DNA of 41,853 nucleotides from a virus. How positions within the stretch are numbered: position 1 is the stretch's first letter; every line of letters starts with the position of its first letter. The notes below the pieces were generated by a model. It did no database searches. It saw only the letters and a program-made list of their open reading frames with translations, and was not told the origin of the DNA. Positions 22,071 through 31,658 of this stretch are shown here, piece after piece. The translations under genes were made by a program, and so were the position numbers. The stretch is taken from IMG/VR virus record IMGVR_UViG_3300033143_006071, positions 1 through 41,853 of that record; one strand, 5' to 3'.

Positions 22071-24332
22071 TTACTCTTTTAAGAATGCTCCATAAGGGGC
22101 TACTACTTCTAACTCATATCCAGATATTAGGATGTTTTCGTGTATATTATCATTTGAGAATAATACTCTCATAGACCTAACTTTCTTGGATGCTAATTTC
22201 TTTTTAAGTTGTTGTAATCTAGACTCACTCCAAGGAAAGCTTCCCCAAGGACTAAGTCCCCATCCTATAGAACCTCCTGAAAAATCATAATCTATGTTAG
22301 TTCTAGTGGCAATGATAAAATCATTCTCTGTTTTAAGGGTTAGTGTGAAGGACTGTGTCTCAAAATCATCTAGAGAAGTATCATATGAGTGTATCTTACA
22401 TCTTAGAAACTTTTTCCATATAGAAGGATCTCCCATCGTCTCCCAATGAGATTTAAATGCAAAGGAGATAGCCTCTGTGTGGTCTGCGTAATCATATTGA
22501 GTACCATCTTGAGATAGCCTGGTAATATTATTTAAACTAACTACTCTTCTACAGAAGTAGAGATCATTACCTACTTCAGTCATTCCACCCATGAAATTAA
22601 AATTATGCCACTCTAACCAAGCTTCTCTAAAATGATTATATACATAAATTTCATTTAAAGAGTCATTACTGTATGACGAATCTACAGGTAAATTAGGCAT
22701 AAATAATAAATATTTATCCTCTGCAATCCAGTTATATCCTACCGCTTGTTTAAAAGAAAACTGATGCCCTCTTTGAAATTTAGGCTCAATAGGGTGTCCT
22801 ACAGTGGTATCTAGTCCCTCTGTAGATATTGCCATAACACCTTTATCAGAAAGAAACATCAACCTACCTTTTACTTCCTGGATAGTATGGTGAGCAGCAC
22901 AGCCAATTCCGCCTCTGGATACTGAATCTACTTGGAAATTACCTGTTCCAAAGTCTCCAGTAACAGAATCTATTGAATGTTGTTGAAATATATACAAGTT
23001 ATTATCTAAAGATTTTAATCCAGTAACTTTATTACTGACTTGAAAGCTATTATCAGCAATTGGGAAATATTCGGGACTTTCAATATCTGAGTAGTAAGTA
23101 GTATCTACTGAGGTTATATCTCCAGAAAGTATTAACTGCCCTCTCCATACATCTACATACTTACATACAGGAGGCAACCCTCTATCTTTTATAGGAGGTA
23201 CAAACTCGGCACCTAATGCATCCGCCACATCCTTATATGGTATAGTATCTCCTGGGTCTGCAGAATGTATTAAATAATATAGGGAGGTAGCACTAGCATC
23301 TAAACTTTCATCTGTACGATATATATTATATTTTAAAGCACCATCTGTATCATATCCACTAGATGCAGCCAATTCTGTATAAGTAACATCTATTGAATTT
23401 CCACTACCATCCACAGTAACTTCTACATGACTACTTATGGTTCCATATATAATATTACCTTTAGCATCTGTATGTTCTATTTCTATTTTATATCGTATCT
23501 TTCTACCTACTGTAAAAGTACTACCATCAGTCCCTGAAGAGGCAGCTGTAGGAGTAGTTGCTTGAGGAAGACCTGCTTTGTATACTCTAGTGCCATCGTA
23601 CTTATGAAGAGCTTCGTACCCTGTAGCAATATATAATATATTATTTATCTGAGAGAAGGATGCATTTTCAAAATCACTTGTAGTTTTTTTAGTTAAAAAG
23701 GTAGAAAAAGGAGTTGTGTAACTTCCGGGTAAGGATATGTCACTTATTATATTAAAAGGTATAGTTGCTCCCGCTCCTACAGCAACATTTATTGTTTGGG
23801 GAATTTGTGCAGCAGGCTCACTTCCTCCTCCACTTAAAGTACCACATGTAAAATCAGTAAGTGCATTTAATGTAGATACAAGAGATGTAACCGTAACAGG
23901 ACTGACTTCTAATCCTGTACCTAAATCTACACTAGTTAATACAGAGTTATTTTCATACACGTTAAAATAAAATTTATTGTCTGTAGGGCTTAGTAGTACG
24001 TTGTAGAACGTACCTGATCCAGATCCTGTGTATGCAAATACAAAAGTATGTCCTACTCTTTTTTGTAAGTTATCGTCTATAGATATAAGCTCTTCAGTTA
24101 TAATACCTGTAGTTGTATTAACATTACTATAAGTAGTTAACCCATAACCTGCCCCAGTTGCACTACGGGACATTATTTGATAACCTTTCCTTTTACTCAT
24201 GGCACCGGTCTGCCTGAAGGTCATATTATTTATAGCAGTAGCACTCTCTCTATCTCTAAGCAAATCACTTACACGGAGATCTAGTCCTCTAAATGTAGTA
24301 AATAGCTTTAAAAGTCTGGTAGGTACTGCCAT
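22071..24332 (-). CDS. Tail hub / stabilisation protein (P22 gp10-like)
   Basis: 753 residues, rich in beta strands with repeated Tyr/Gly/Asp loops and blade-like segments (INNILYIATGYEALHKYDG, LDNNLYIFQQHSID, VKGRLMFLSDKGVMAIST). The pattern is that of the beta-propeller hub proteins that close the portal channel in P22-like tails. It directly follows the adaptor gene. A T7-type nozzle is the nearest alternative. Confidence 0.7.
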   Translation of the reverse strand: MAVPTRLLKLFTTFRGLDLRVSDLLRDRESATAINNMTFRQTGAMSKRKGYQIMSRSATGAGYGLTTYSNVNTTTGIITEELISIDDNLQKRVGHTFVFAYTGSGSGTFYNVLLSPTDNKFYFNVYENNSVLTSVDLGTGLEVSPVTVTSLVSTLNALTDFTCGTLSGGGSEPAAQIPQTINVAVGAGATIPFNIISDISLPGSYTTPFSTFLTKKTTSDFENASFSQINNILYIATGYEALHKYDGTRVYKAGLPQATTPTAASSGTDGSTFTVGRKIRYKIEIEHTDAKGNIIYGTISSHVEVTVDGSGNSIDVTYTELAASSGYDTDGALKYNIYRTDESLDASATSLYYLIHSADPGDTIPYKDVADALGAEFVPPIKDRGLPPVCKYVDVWRGQLILSGDITSVDTTYYSDIESPEYFPIADNSFQVSNKVTGLKSLDNNLYIFQQHSIDSVTGDFGTGNFQVDSVSRGGIGCAAHHTIQEVKGRLMFLSDKGVMAISTEGLDTTVGHPIEPKFQRGHQFSFKQAVGYNWIAEDKYLLFMPNLPVDSSYSNDSLNEIYVYNHFREAWLEWHNFNFMGGMTEVGNDLYFCRRVVSLNNITRLSQDGTQYDYADHTEAISFAFKSHWETMGDPSIWKKFLRCKIHSYDTSLDDFETQSFTLTLKTENDFIIATRTNIDYDFSGGSIGWGLSPWGSFPWSESRLQQLKKKLASKKVRSMRVLFSNDNIHENILISGYELEVVAPYGAFLKE

Positions 24333-25280
24333 CTAGAATCCCCAATCTTCGGTATCATTTATTTCAGGCACTTCTATAATATCATCACTTATATCTGCGT
24401 AAGAAGCAATAATATCCCTTTCCATCTCACTTAATTCTATTAATGCTTCCTGACTATCTACGGAAGAGTCTCTTTTCAGTACTTTCCATTCTGCATACGC
24501 ATGCAAGTATCTTTCAACTTCTTCACCTAACTCAAAGTGAGTAGTTGTATATTCCCCTGGAATAATGTAATCATCTACAACTATAGTTTCACCTGTTTGA
24601 AATGCGAATGAAGAATCTACTGCCAGTGTCGTATCGTAACTAACACTAGTGTCAATTGAACTAAGAAGTATGTTTTCCATCTTTAAGTTACCGTATTTAT
24701 CAACAACACAAAACCTAGTTCTTTTAAGTAACTCTATATTATCTACAGAAGATCCTTGAACATAATTAATTTCTAAATTTGTTATAGCAGACCCTACTGT
24801 AGTAATAGCCTTTATTTGCCCTCTTCTTTTATCTAATCTTTTACTCTTTCTCACATAAGTTATGCGAAGTTTTCCACCAGATTGGTCGGGGGTAGGTAGA
24901 AGAAGAAATCCTCCACCTTTTCTAATATATTTACAAGGACTTCCGTTAGCCCCCGAATCCCTATTATACAGAGAAGCAGGTCTTAACGGATAATAATCAT
25001 CTGCAGATCCAGAAAAAGAATACTCTATTTGAGTTACTTTATTACCTAAATACGCCTTGTGATCTAGAGTATATGCTTCTTGGTTAGATACTATATCTTG
25101 CTCTTCTGTTAAGAGAAATATTGAAGGGTGCTGGGCAACAATCTTACTATGTAGACGTCTCATACCATGGTTAATAAACTTAAGTATTTCTTCTTCAGTC
25201 AGCCCTATTGTTGAATCAAACTCTTCGTTTTCAGTAGATTCTCTAATCTCATCTATAATATAATCTATATGTTTAGACAT
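24333..25280 (-). CDS. Head-to-tail adaptor protein
   Basis: 315 residues. Helical N-terminus (IDYIIDEIRESTENEEF ... TEEEILKFINHGMRRLHSKI), then LDHKAYLGNKVTQIEYSF and a long beta middle, ending in a helical YLHAYAEWKVLKRD and an acidic tail. This resembles portal adaptor (gp4-like) proteins of short-tailed phages. GGAG precedes the ATG. It is one base from the hub gene. Confidence 0.65.
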   Translation of the reverse strand: MSKHIDYIIDEIRESTENEEFDSTIGLTEEEILKFINHGMRRLHSKIVAQHPSIFLLTEEQDIVSNQEAYTLDHKAYLGNKVTQIEYSFSGSADDYYPLRPASLYNRDSGANGSPCKYIRKGGGFLLLPTPDQSGGKLRITYVRKSKRLDKRRGQIKAITTVGSAITNLEINYVQGSSVDNIELLKRTRFCVVDKYGNLKMENILLSSIDTSVSYDTTLAVDSSFAFQTGETIVVDDYIIPGEYTTTHFELGEEVERYLHAYAEWKVLKRDSSVDSQEALIELSEMERDIIASYADISDDIIEVPEINDTEDWGF

Positions 25281-25289
25281 TTAAGTCTC

Positions 25290-25421
25290 CTATTTCTTTA
25301 TTTTTCTACCGTACCTATCAAAACCTTTTTTCTTCAGCTTCTTAACGTTAGGGTTCTGTAGTTTTGATAACACTCCTGCAAAAAACCCTTTCTTCTCTTC
25401 CTTCTTTCTATCTTTACTCAT
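25290..25421 (-). CDS. Basic 43-residue protein
   Basis: 43 residues from ATG at 25421 to TAG at 25290, TAATG-coupled to the preceding glycine-zipper gene and immediately before the adaptor's ribosome site. Lys-rich ends (SKDRKKEEKK and DRYGRKIKK) flank a short hydrophobic segment. Possibly a DNA- or capsid-interacting virion peptide. Confidence 0.6.
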   Translation of the reverse strand: MSKDRKKEEKKGFFAGVLSKLQNPNVKKLKKKGFDRYGRKIKK

Positions 25422-25852
25422 TATAGTCTCACTTTTTTACGTTGGGTTAATGTTTGGGAAAATACTTGTTGTAGATTTCCTAAAGCTTGATTTATTCTAC
25501 TAGCCTTTTGACCCTCTATTTCTGATAAAGCTTCTTGCTTTGTGGCTTCTGCCTCTGCTTGGGCTTTTCTTTGAGCAGCTTTTCTAGCAGACTTTGCTTT
25601 AAGTCCCCCAACAACTCCTCCTATAACAGCTCCTGCTACAGCCCCTTTAGCACCAAAAGCAGCTCCAGTAGCGGCTCCACTAGCGGCTCCTCCTAAGGCA
25701 GCTCCAGCAGTACTTTGACCACCTTCAGAAGAAGATCTACTACCTACTCCAGCTGCTTTAGCTAACTGTAATCCTGCCTGAGCTTTTTGAAGCCCTGTCA
25801 TAGTAGCTGGTTTTTTCTTTTCGTCATCGGGAACTAATTTACCTTTTGCCAT
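25421..25852 (-). CDS. Glycine-zipper protein, 143 aa
   Basis: 143 residues. A Lys-rich start, then a long Gly/Ala-x3-Gly zipper (GAASGAATGAAFGAKGAVAG and on to about residue 85), then an Arg/Ala/Gln coiled coil. Glycine zippers of this type make oligomeric membrane pores, consistent with a DNA-ejection role. Its location before the adaptor differs from the other ejection genes. Confidence 0.6.
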   Translation of the reverse strand: MAKGKLVPDDEKKKPATMTGLQKAQAGLQLAKAAGVGSRSSSEGGQSTAGAALGGAASGAATGAAFGAKGAVAGAVIGGVVGGLKAKSARKAAQRKAQAEAEATKQEALSEIEGQKASRINQALGNLQQVFSQTLTQRKKVRL

Positions 25853-25856
25853 TTTC

Positions 25857-26672
25857 TTATCCTTTAATCATTAAATACTTAAAAGTAGGGGCATTTCCCG
25901 TACTCGTGCTTACATATTTTAATTGTCCGCTTACATTAGTAAAAGTTATTCCAGCATCATCCCCATAGAATTCTTCAATAAGTGCACCATTATCTTCGTC
26001 TATCATTATCTTCCCAAATTGTACACTTGTACTTCTTGTGATCTTATATGTAATTTCTGCAAACTCATCTGTAGCAGCCAGTATCCCGGTTACGTTTGCA
26101 GCTGATGATTGATTATCTGCCATTGTAAAAGAACCACTAAACCCTATAGACTTTACTTCTGATATAGGCATTCCCGCAGCTATACCTGTAATGGAATTAG
26201 CCAATAAAAGAGCCATTCCTGTGGAGGTTGTTCCTTGAACAGATACTACATTATTTGCTCCTACCACCACTTCATCTGTAGTAGACACTTTGGCAATAGA
26301 TATATCTGTAGAATCAGCATTATTTCTTCCACCTATATATGTATCATTTATCATAACTGCTCTAGCAATTTCAGTAACTACTTCTACCTTATCACTGGTA
26401 TTAACTTTAACGATATCTATATCACCCGTACCTGCTTGATCAGCGGATCTAAGAGCAGCATTGTTACTTAATTTTATTAAAGTATCATCAACAGAATCAG
26501 CTGTTAGTGCGGCTGTAGCAGTTAATTTAACACCTAGCCCGGCAGAACCACTATGATCATGATCAACAATTTTCTGAAAACAATTATCTCTAATTGAAGT
26601 TGACCAGTCTGTCTCGGCATCCGAAGGGATTACTAGTTGTAGATCTGAAGTTGTTCCTAATGTAATTGACAT
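25857..26672 (-). CDS. Tail fibre/spike-type protein, 271 aa
   Basis: 271 residues, Ser/Thr/Asp/Val-rich, strand-forming. N-terminal DHDHSGSAGLGVKL resembles the His-Asp-His-Ser-Gly motif found near the start of phage fibre proteins. The C-terminal domain is compact beta (EITYKITRSTSVQFGKIMI). Likely part of the receptor-binding apparatus. Confidence 0.6.
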   Translation of the reverse strand: MSITLGTTSDLQLVIPSDAETDWSTSIRDNCFQKIVDHDHSGSAGLGVKLTATAALTADSVDDTLIKLSNNAALRSADQAGTGDIDIVKVNTSDKVEVVTEIARAVMINDTYIGGRNNADSTDISIAKVSTTDEVVVGANNVVSVQGTTSTGMALLLANSITGIAAGMPISEVKSIGFSGSFTMADNQSSAANVTGILAATDEFAEITYKITRSTSVQFGKIMIDEDNGALIEEFYGDDAGITFTNVSGQLKYVSTSTGNAPTFKYLMIKG

Positions 26673-26683
26673 TGTTTATCCCT

Positions 26684-27601
26684 TTATCTTAATTTAGTTA
26701 TTTTTACTTGGGTATATATTTCAGACACACTATATCCTGTAGCAGTACCAAATCCTGTTGTTGCTTGTGTAGTGGTACATCTGTGCTGTATTTCATATGT
26801 TGTTGAAGATGTTATAAGAATCTCTCCTATTATAGTAGAACGATTAGATACAAAATTTCCAGGTGTAGATTCCATTCCAGAACCTATTATCTCATCTACA
26901 GGAGTACCTGAAGGATCTGAAACTAGTTTTGCTTTATGTGCGGCACAGTTATATGCAGGAGCACTGATTTCTATTTCATATTTTCCAGCCCCTAAAGTAA
27001 ACTGATTGGTAGCCAAGGATACTATACTAGAATCACCACTAACGGTATTTAATGTTCTAGTTTGCCAGGCACCACTGTTAAATGTACCTCCTGCTACTGT
27101 AGTTGCTCTAACGTCTTTTATATATGCCACTAAATGCATAGGTATACCTGTCATCTGCCAATTTGACCCGTCAGATACAATTTCCACCTCTTGGTACTGT
27201 GCATACAATATATACGTTAAAGCACCATCTATAGTCTCACTACCATTAGCATCTATTGTAAGTTTATTAGCATGCGAGTTAGTTCTTTTAATTCTAAAAA
27301 CTTTACCTGAGTTCCCTACAGCAGTGGGAAGAGTTATGCTAAATGCCCCAGAAGCAGTACTTGCGGTTACAACGTCATCTGTAGTTAATAATGTATATGC
27401 GGCTGTCTTATTAATTACAGTTAAACTGCCTACAGATCCTGATGCTAATAGATTCCAAGAAGCCCCATCATAAGTCCATAATCCTTCGGACCTTGCAGTA
27501 CCATCAGCATACTGTAATTGACCTTCTGTAGGTGTTCCAGGATCTGCAGATTGAGGATCTAGAGTTACACCTGTTTTAAACTTTTTAGTATCATTTGCCA
27601 T
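26684..27601 (-). CDS. Fibre protein with C1q-like C-terminal domain
   Basis: 305 residues. N-terminal linker with QLQYADGTARSEGLWTYDG, then a beta repeat region, and from about 165 a C1q/TNF-like jelly roll (SGAWQTRTLNTVSGDSSIVS, FTLGAGKYEIEISAPAY, and a YEIQHRC strand). This kind of head is common at the tip of phage fibres and probably binds a surface ligand. A 48-residue gene overlaps its start by 11 bases. Confidence 0.7.
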   Translation of the reverse strand: MANDTKKFKTGVTLDPQSADPGTPTEGQLQYADGTARSEGLWTYDGASWNLLASGSVGSLTVINKTAAYTLLTTDDVVTASTASGAFSITLPTAVGNSGKVFRIKRTNSHANKLTIDANGSETIDGALTYILYAQYQEVEIVSDGSNWQMTGIPMHLVAYIKDVRATTVAGGTFNSGAWQTRTLNTVSGDSSIVSLATNQFTLGAGKYEIEISAPAYNCAAHKAKLVSDPSGTPVDEIIGSGMESTPGNFVSNRSTIIGEILITSSTTYEIQHRCTTTQATTGFGTATGYSVSEIYTQVKITKLR

Positions 27602-27737
27602 TATTTTCTTCCTCTTCTTTATTTTTCTTTAAATTCAACAGCTTATATATTATCTGATGGACTTCCTCGTAGGGTCTTTTACCTAAATACCCAAGTACAT
27701 CATTAAGTGTGTTGACATCAATTTTAAACTCTTCCAT
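27591..27737 (-). CDS. Small acidic/basic helix protein, 48 aa
   Basis: 48 residues from ATG 27737 to TGA 27591, with a GGGAAGGA ribosome site close upstream. It overlaps the end of the 172-residue gene by 55 bases and the start of the C1q-type gene by 11. Helical, ending in a Lys/Glu run. It covers the 80-base gap that would otherwise separate the two genes. Confidence 0.45.
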   Translation of the reverse strand: MEEFKIDVNTLNDVLGYLGKRPYEEVHQIIYKLLNLKKNKEEEENNGK

Positions 27738-28201
27738 ATCCTTCCCTCATATAGTGAATCCGCAAACACCATTCCTAATATACCACTATTTAACGCATAA
27801 AGCAACGCTAACTTATGGAAATCAGATAACTTCTTATCTATACTTTTCCTTTCTTCTTTAATAGATACTTCAAGTAGATCATAGAGTTCCCTCTCTATAT
27901 AGTCTTCACAGAACTCTCTAAAATACCCTTCTTCTTCCATTTTATTCTTGTTCTCTTTAACAGATTCTAGTAAATCACTATCTAACCTATTTTCTTCTTT
28001 AATGAGACGTAACTCATTGTTTTCCTTATCTGGATAGCAATGATGTAAAGGAAACCCTTTTGTCTTACGTTCATTTGGATTTATAAGGACTACTCCTTCC
28101 GTATTTAAGACCCTTAAATGTTCTTTAGTAGGATTAGTGTAAATTCTAGGTAAACACCCTTCTTTAAATAAAATTACTTTAACCTTCTTAGGTTTAAACA
28201 T
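27683..28201 (-). CDS. Hypothetical protein in fibre cluster, 172 aa
   Basis: 172 residues. The N-terminus is beta-like (VKVILFKEGCLPRIYTNP), the middle a charged coiled coil (LESVKENKNKMEEEGYF), and the end amphipathic with a hydrophobic stretch (LALLYALNSGILGMVFA). It could be a fibre chaperone or a membrane-associated accessory. No family recognised. Confidence 0.6.
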   Translation of the reverse strand: MFKPKKVKVILFKEGCLPRIYTNPTKEHLRVLNTEGVVLINPNERKTKGFPLHHCYPDKENNELRLIKEENRLDSDLLESVKENKNKMEEEGYFREFCEDYIERELYDLLEVSIKEERKSIDKKLSDFHKLALLYALNSGILGMVFADSLYEGRIWKSLKLMSTHLMMYLGI

Positions 28202-28460
28202 CTAAAGCCCCTAGATATTCAGGTAGTTTCTTTACTAATTTATACGCGTATTCTATAGGATTTTTACACCCAGCCATATCTTCTGTAGGGAAAGATATAG
28301 AAAATGTCTCTATAGGATCATTACCTGCATCTTTTGCCTCGATTGTCAAAAAAAGACCTATGACTACAATATTTATATAGGGGGTAGAATCTACATGCAT
28401 TATTTTATGGTAGTCTCCTGTAACTCCAACGCGGGATCCTTTATCTTTTTTTAGTGCCAT
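28194..28460 (-). CDS. Small beta protein in fibre cluster, 88 aa
   Basis: 88 residues with strands (INIVVIGLFLTIEAK, TFSISFPTEDM) and a short C-terminal helix. It follows the trimeric fibre gene after 9 bases and overlaps the next by 8. Probably a minor virion protein or fibre assembly factor. Confidence 0.55.
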   Translation of the reverse strand: MALKKDKGSRVGVTGDYHKIMHVDSTPYINIVVIGLFLTIEAKDAGNDPIETFSISFPTEDMAGCKNPIEYAYKLVKKLPEYLGALDV

Positions 28461-28469
28461 TTTATTATC

Positions 28470-29825
28470 CTATGCTGATGTTACAGCTTCCCACGCACTT
28501 CCACTATAGAAGTTAAGTTTGTTAGTTGTTGTATTATAAATAGTAAGTCCTGTTGCTGGACTGGTTATATTACCTCTTTCTGTAGTAGTTAATCTTGGAG
28601 GTAAAAATCCCTTAGTTGTTGATGATAATTCTAATAATGCTGTAACTACAGGAGAACTAGTACCTATACCTATATTACCGATAGTATCTATAACTAATCT
28701 ATCTGCCAATGCATTTAGTGAGGATCCTGTAGTACCTGCTGTTGCTGTCTGTAATATAATCTCTCCAGATACTCCTGTACCTGTACCTTGTCCTGCTGCA
28801 AGTGTAAGATCTACTCCTGCTATATTTGTACCTGAACCACTGCTACTGTGAATAGCACACGCTACAGGAGATGCCGTTGCCACACCGTTACCAAAATATA
28901 CATGAGTAATAGATGATGATGAAGACCCTACAACAAATTGATTAGTAGCTGTTGAAATTGACTGGTATCCAAGAGATATTGCTCCTACATGGTTAGATAG
29001 TGCATTTGCACCCAAAGCACATCCATAATTATAATTAACTGTAGCTGTCCTTCCTACTGCTATAGAGTAACTTCCAGAAGACCATGACCCTCTACCTATT
29101 GCAGTGCATGAAGTATTTGCAAGAGCCTGGTCCCCTACTGCAGTTGACTGGACGGCATATGAAACTGCTCCATACCCTATAGCGGTAGAGTTGTCAGGAG
29201 TTGCTGTAGCAGTTGCCCCAAATCTCTCTGATTGCGTTCCTGCAGTAGTACAGCTTAGTGAACTTGTATATGTCTTAGATCCTGCAATAGTCTGTGTACC
29301 AGTAGTAATATGTCCTAAAGATGATGCAGAGGCTGCAGGGGTTGTTAGGGCAATTGTATCGGTAGTACTGTTTCCAGTAACTACAACGCTTCCGTCCCCA
29401 CTTGTAATAGTTAATGTATCAGTTGATGAATCAGCTACAGGATTTGTTCCTGCATCTGCTTGAATTGTTGTAAATGAACTGCTAGCTCCTCCTCCTGAAG
29501 AACTAGCTTTAAAAAAACCCGAAGCTGCGATCTCTCCTGTGCTGCCTGCGGCTACAGTAAAATTAAATCGTATATAATCATAAACATCTATATCGAAAGA
29601 GTCAAAATCTCCTCCAGATGTTAGGGTTCCTACTGCTTGCCATGATGAGGAGTACTTGATTCTTCCTTGGACCGTAAGCGTTCCAGATGTTGTAAAGTCG
29701 GTAGCAATACTAAGCTTAACCTCACCAAAGGTTTCATACTCATCTAAACCTACAACACCTGAAGATGCTGTATGTGTTATCTTGGCAAAGAGTTTATCCT
29801 TGCTATATTTTTTTCCAGTTGTCAT
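28470..29825 (-). CDS. Tail fibre with YadA-like head repeats
   Basis: 451 residues. Globular N-terminal domain to about 115, then a Ser/Thr stalk, then repeats of the trimeric adhesin head type around 210-300 (STAIGYGAVSYAVQSTAVGD, TAIGRGSWSSGSYSIAVG, CALGANALSNHVGAISLG). The C-terminus reads KGFLPPRLTTTERGNI and LTIYNTTTNKLNFYSGSAW, familiar from phage and bacterial fibre ends. Probably a trimeric receptor-binding fibre. Confidence 0.75.
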   Translation of the reverse strand: MTTGKKYSKDKLFAKITHTASSGVVGLDEYETFGEVKLSIATDFTTSGTLTVQGRIKYSSSWQAVGTLTSGGDFDSFDIDVYDYIRFNFTVAAGSTGEIAASGFFKASSSGGGASSSFTTIQADAGTNPVADSSTDTLTITSGDGSVVVTGNSTTDTIALTTPAASASSLGHITTGTQTIAGSKTYTSSLSCTTAGTQSERFGATATATPDNSTAIGYGAVSYAVQSTAVGDQALANTSCTAIGRGSWSSGSYSIAVGRTATVNYNYGCALGANALSNHVGAISLGYQSISTATNQFVVGSSSSSITHVYFGNGVATASPVACAIHSSSGSGTNIAGVDLTLAAGQGTGTGVSGEIILQTATAGTTGSSLNALADRLVIDTIGNIGIGTSSPVVTALLELSSTTKGFLPPRLTTTERGNITSPATGLTIYNTTTNKLNFYSGSAWEAVTSA

Positions 29826-30073
29826 ACTATTCCTTTTATATGCACCATCTCTGGGTTAAGATAAATATATCCTGCCAGAATAATAAGTACAGCACTGATT
29901 AGCAGCTTAGTCCTTTTATAGTGTATATATTTCTTTTTATTATTGCCTTGTTCAAAATTATCAATCTTTCTATCTATCCATCTAGCTCTTTCTTGTACCC
30001 TAAGAATAATTACCCAGGGGATAGCTAATAATAATACTAAAAGATTAAAAGGGAATACGATAAGTTTTCTCAT
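29822..30073 (-). CDS. Two-span membrane protein, 83 aa
   Basis: 83 residues starting at ATG 30073, which follows AAGGAGG and shares a base with the preceding stop. Two hydrophobic segments (residues 4-24 and about 60-78) flank a Lys/Arg-rich cytoplasmic-type loop. It lies between structural genes and could be a second holin or pinholin-like protein; no sequence signature decides this. Confidence 0.6.
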   Translation of the reverse strand: MRKLIVFPFNLLVLLLAIPWVIILRVQERARWIDRKIDNFEQGNNKKKYIHYKRTKLLISAVLIILAGYIYLNPEMVHIKGIV

Positions 30074-31581
30074 TATATATCCTCCTTCCATACTAAAGCA
30101 GCAGTAACGTCTGCAGCAGATCCTGATACTACACGAGCATATATCGTAAGGGTAGTACCTAAAAGTAATTCTATATTTGTCTCTTTAAGAGAGATTGTCT
30201 TCGCTCCCCCTGCTCCAATAGTACCTTCATATATTTCTTCACCATCATCTGCAAAAGCGTGAGCGACAGTATCTATTAAAGATATCTCATCTGAATGATG
30301 GCTCTGGTAGTTGTATTCATCTAAGGAAGCATTCTTAACAACTATAAATCTAGTCTCTTTAGTAGAGTCACTAGATAGCTCTAATGCAAAAGGAACTATT
30401 CTACCTAAGGTCGCTTTTCCTTTGAAATTTCTTTTAATACCTATATTTAAAACTGATACAAAACTGGTCCCTACTGAGCTATTAGAGTTACCATGAGAAG
30501 ATGTGTGTCTTAAAATAGAAGATTTTCCATCTATAAATCCTGCACAAGATCCTCCTTTAACTGTTATATCTGTAGTCGATCCTAGAGATGCAGCAGTCCA
30601 CCCTATCTTTAAAGCTCTATTAGATATAGATGGCTTACTATCTGTATTATGTCTCATTGTATGAACAAGTTCCCACCTATCTGTATTAGTATTCATTATA
30701 TAAAATTTAAAGGGTCCAAATCCTAAGTAAGATATTTGGATCATATAAATATTACCTTCAGAAGGGTCAAACCAACTAGAAACATCTGTACCATTCCAAC
30801 TGGCTTGAGCTACTGTATGTATATCTTTTATTAATCCTGTAGCTTGTGTGGAGAAAGATCCAGATACTGATGCACCGCTTATAGAATAGGTTCCTGCAGC
30901 AGCGACTACATTTTTCATTTGAACTACTACTGTATCTCCTACCTGCTGAGCGTTCCAGATAGACTGATTAGCATTTATCCACTCTACAATCTCATATGCA
31001 TTATGTGCCTCTGTTCCAGACGTAACTGCAATTACATATTCTACACTATTCAAAGTTAATGTCAGGTTTCCGTTCCCTGCAGTAGTTACTGTTAGGGTTC
31101 TTGTTTCTTGTGCCCCATAACTATCATGTATAATTCCAAAAGAAGTTCCTCTATATCCAAAAGCAATAGTATCCTGGACATTGAACATTCCGGCAAATTG
31201 TAAGCTATTAGCTACAGCATTAGTTGAGTCAAATATAGATGTGAACCTAGCCATCATTCCTTGACCCTCTCTATATATTAGGGGTCTGAAGGACCCTATT
31301 ACTCCATATCCTCCTACAGAGGTACCTGTAGTGCATTTGAACATGTTATCTTCAGTAGTTGCGGCTCCTCCTGTAGCTGAGAAATTCTCAGAGTTATGAG
31401 GAAGTCCGTATTGAGCTGACATTTGGACAACTGCCTCAGGAGTAACCCTAACCTTATCCCCAAAAGAAGACATATGGCTAGGATCTTCATAAGCCGTAAC
31501 ATCTACAGAGTTCCTATCTCCAATAACAGAAGTTCCTGTTACGGGCTTAGATGTATTATATGTATAAAGTTGTCCTGCCAT
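30073..31581 (-). CDS. Large structural protein, lectin-like, 502 aa
   Basis: 502 residues from ATG 31581 (AAAGGAT upstream); a TTG five codons earlier is less likely. A region around 95-160 (FRPLIYREGQGMMARFTSIF, then FGYRGTSFGIIHD) resembles concanavalin-like beta-sandwich domains found in tail or capsid-associated phage proteins; the C-terminus has strands ending in a small jelly roll. Position after the minor head proteins suggests a head fibre or tailspike/appendage. Confidence 0.6.
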   Translation of the reverse strand: MAGQLYTYNTSKPVTGTSVIGDRNSVDVTAYEDPSHMSSFGDKVRVTPEAVVQMSAQYGLPHNSENFSATGGAATTEDNMFKCTTGTSVGGYGVIGSFRPLIYREGQGMMARFTSIFDSTNAVANSLQFAGMFNVQDTIAFGYRGTSFGIIHDSYGAQETRTLTVTTAGNGNLTLTLNSVEYVIAVTSGTEAHNAYEIVEWINANQSIWNAQQVGDTVVVQMKNVVAAAGTYSISGASVSGSFSTQATGLIKDIHTVAQASWNGTDVSSWFDPSEGNIYMIQISYLGFGPFKFYIMNTNTDRWELVHTMRHNTDSKPSISNRALKIGWTAASLGSTTDITVKGGSCAGFIDGKSSILRHTSSHGNSNSSVGTSFVSVLNIGIKRNFKGKATLGRIVPFALELSSDSTKETRFIVVKNASLDEYNYQSHHSDEISLIDTVAHAFADDGEEIYEGTIGAGGAKTISLKETNIELLLGTTLTIYARVVSGSAADVTAALVWKEDI

Positions 31582-31624
31582 TAATATCCTTTTCAAAAGA
31601 GCCTTTTACCTCATGCTCAGGAGT

Positions 31625-31643
31625 GGAGAGGGGAGGACTCTCC
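31625..31643 (-). terminator. Intergenic hairpin
   Basis: GGAGAG-N7-CTCTCC, a 6-bp stem, between the 112-residue beta protein and the 502-residue structural protein. No U-run, so probably an attenuator or processing site that lowers downstream expression. Confidence 0.4.
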
Positions 31644-31658
31644 AAAATATCCCTTTAA

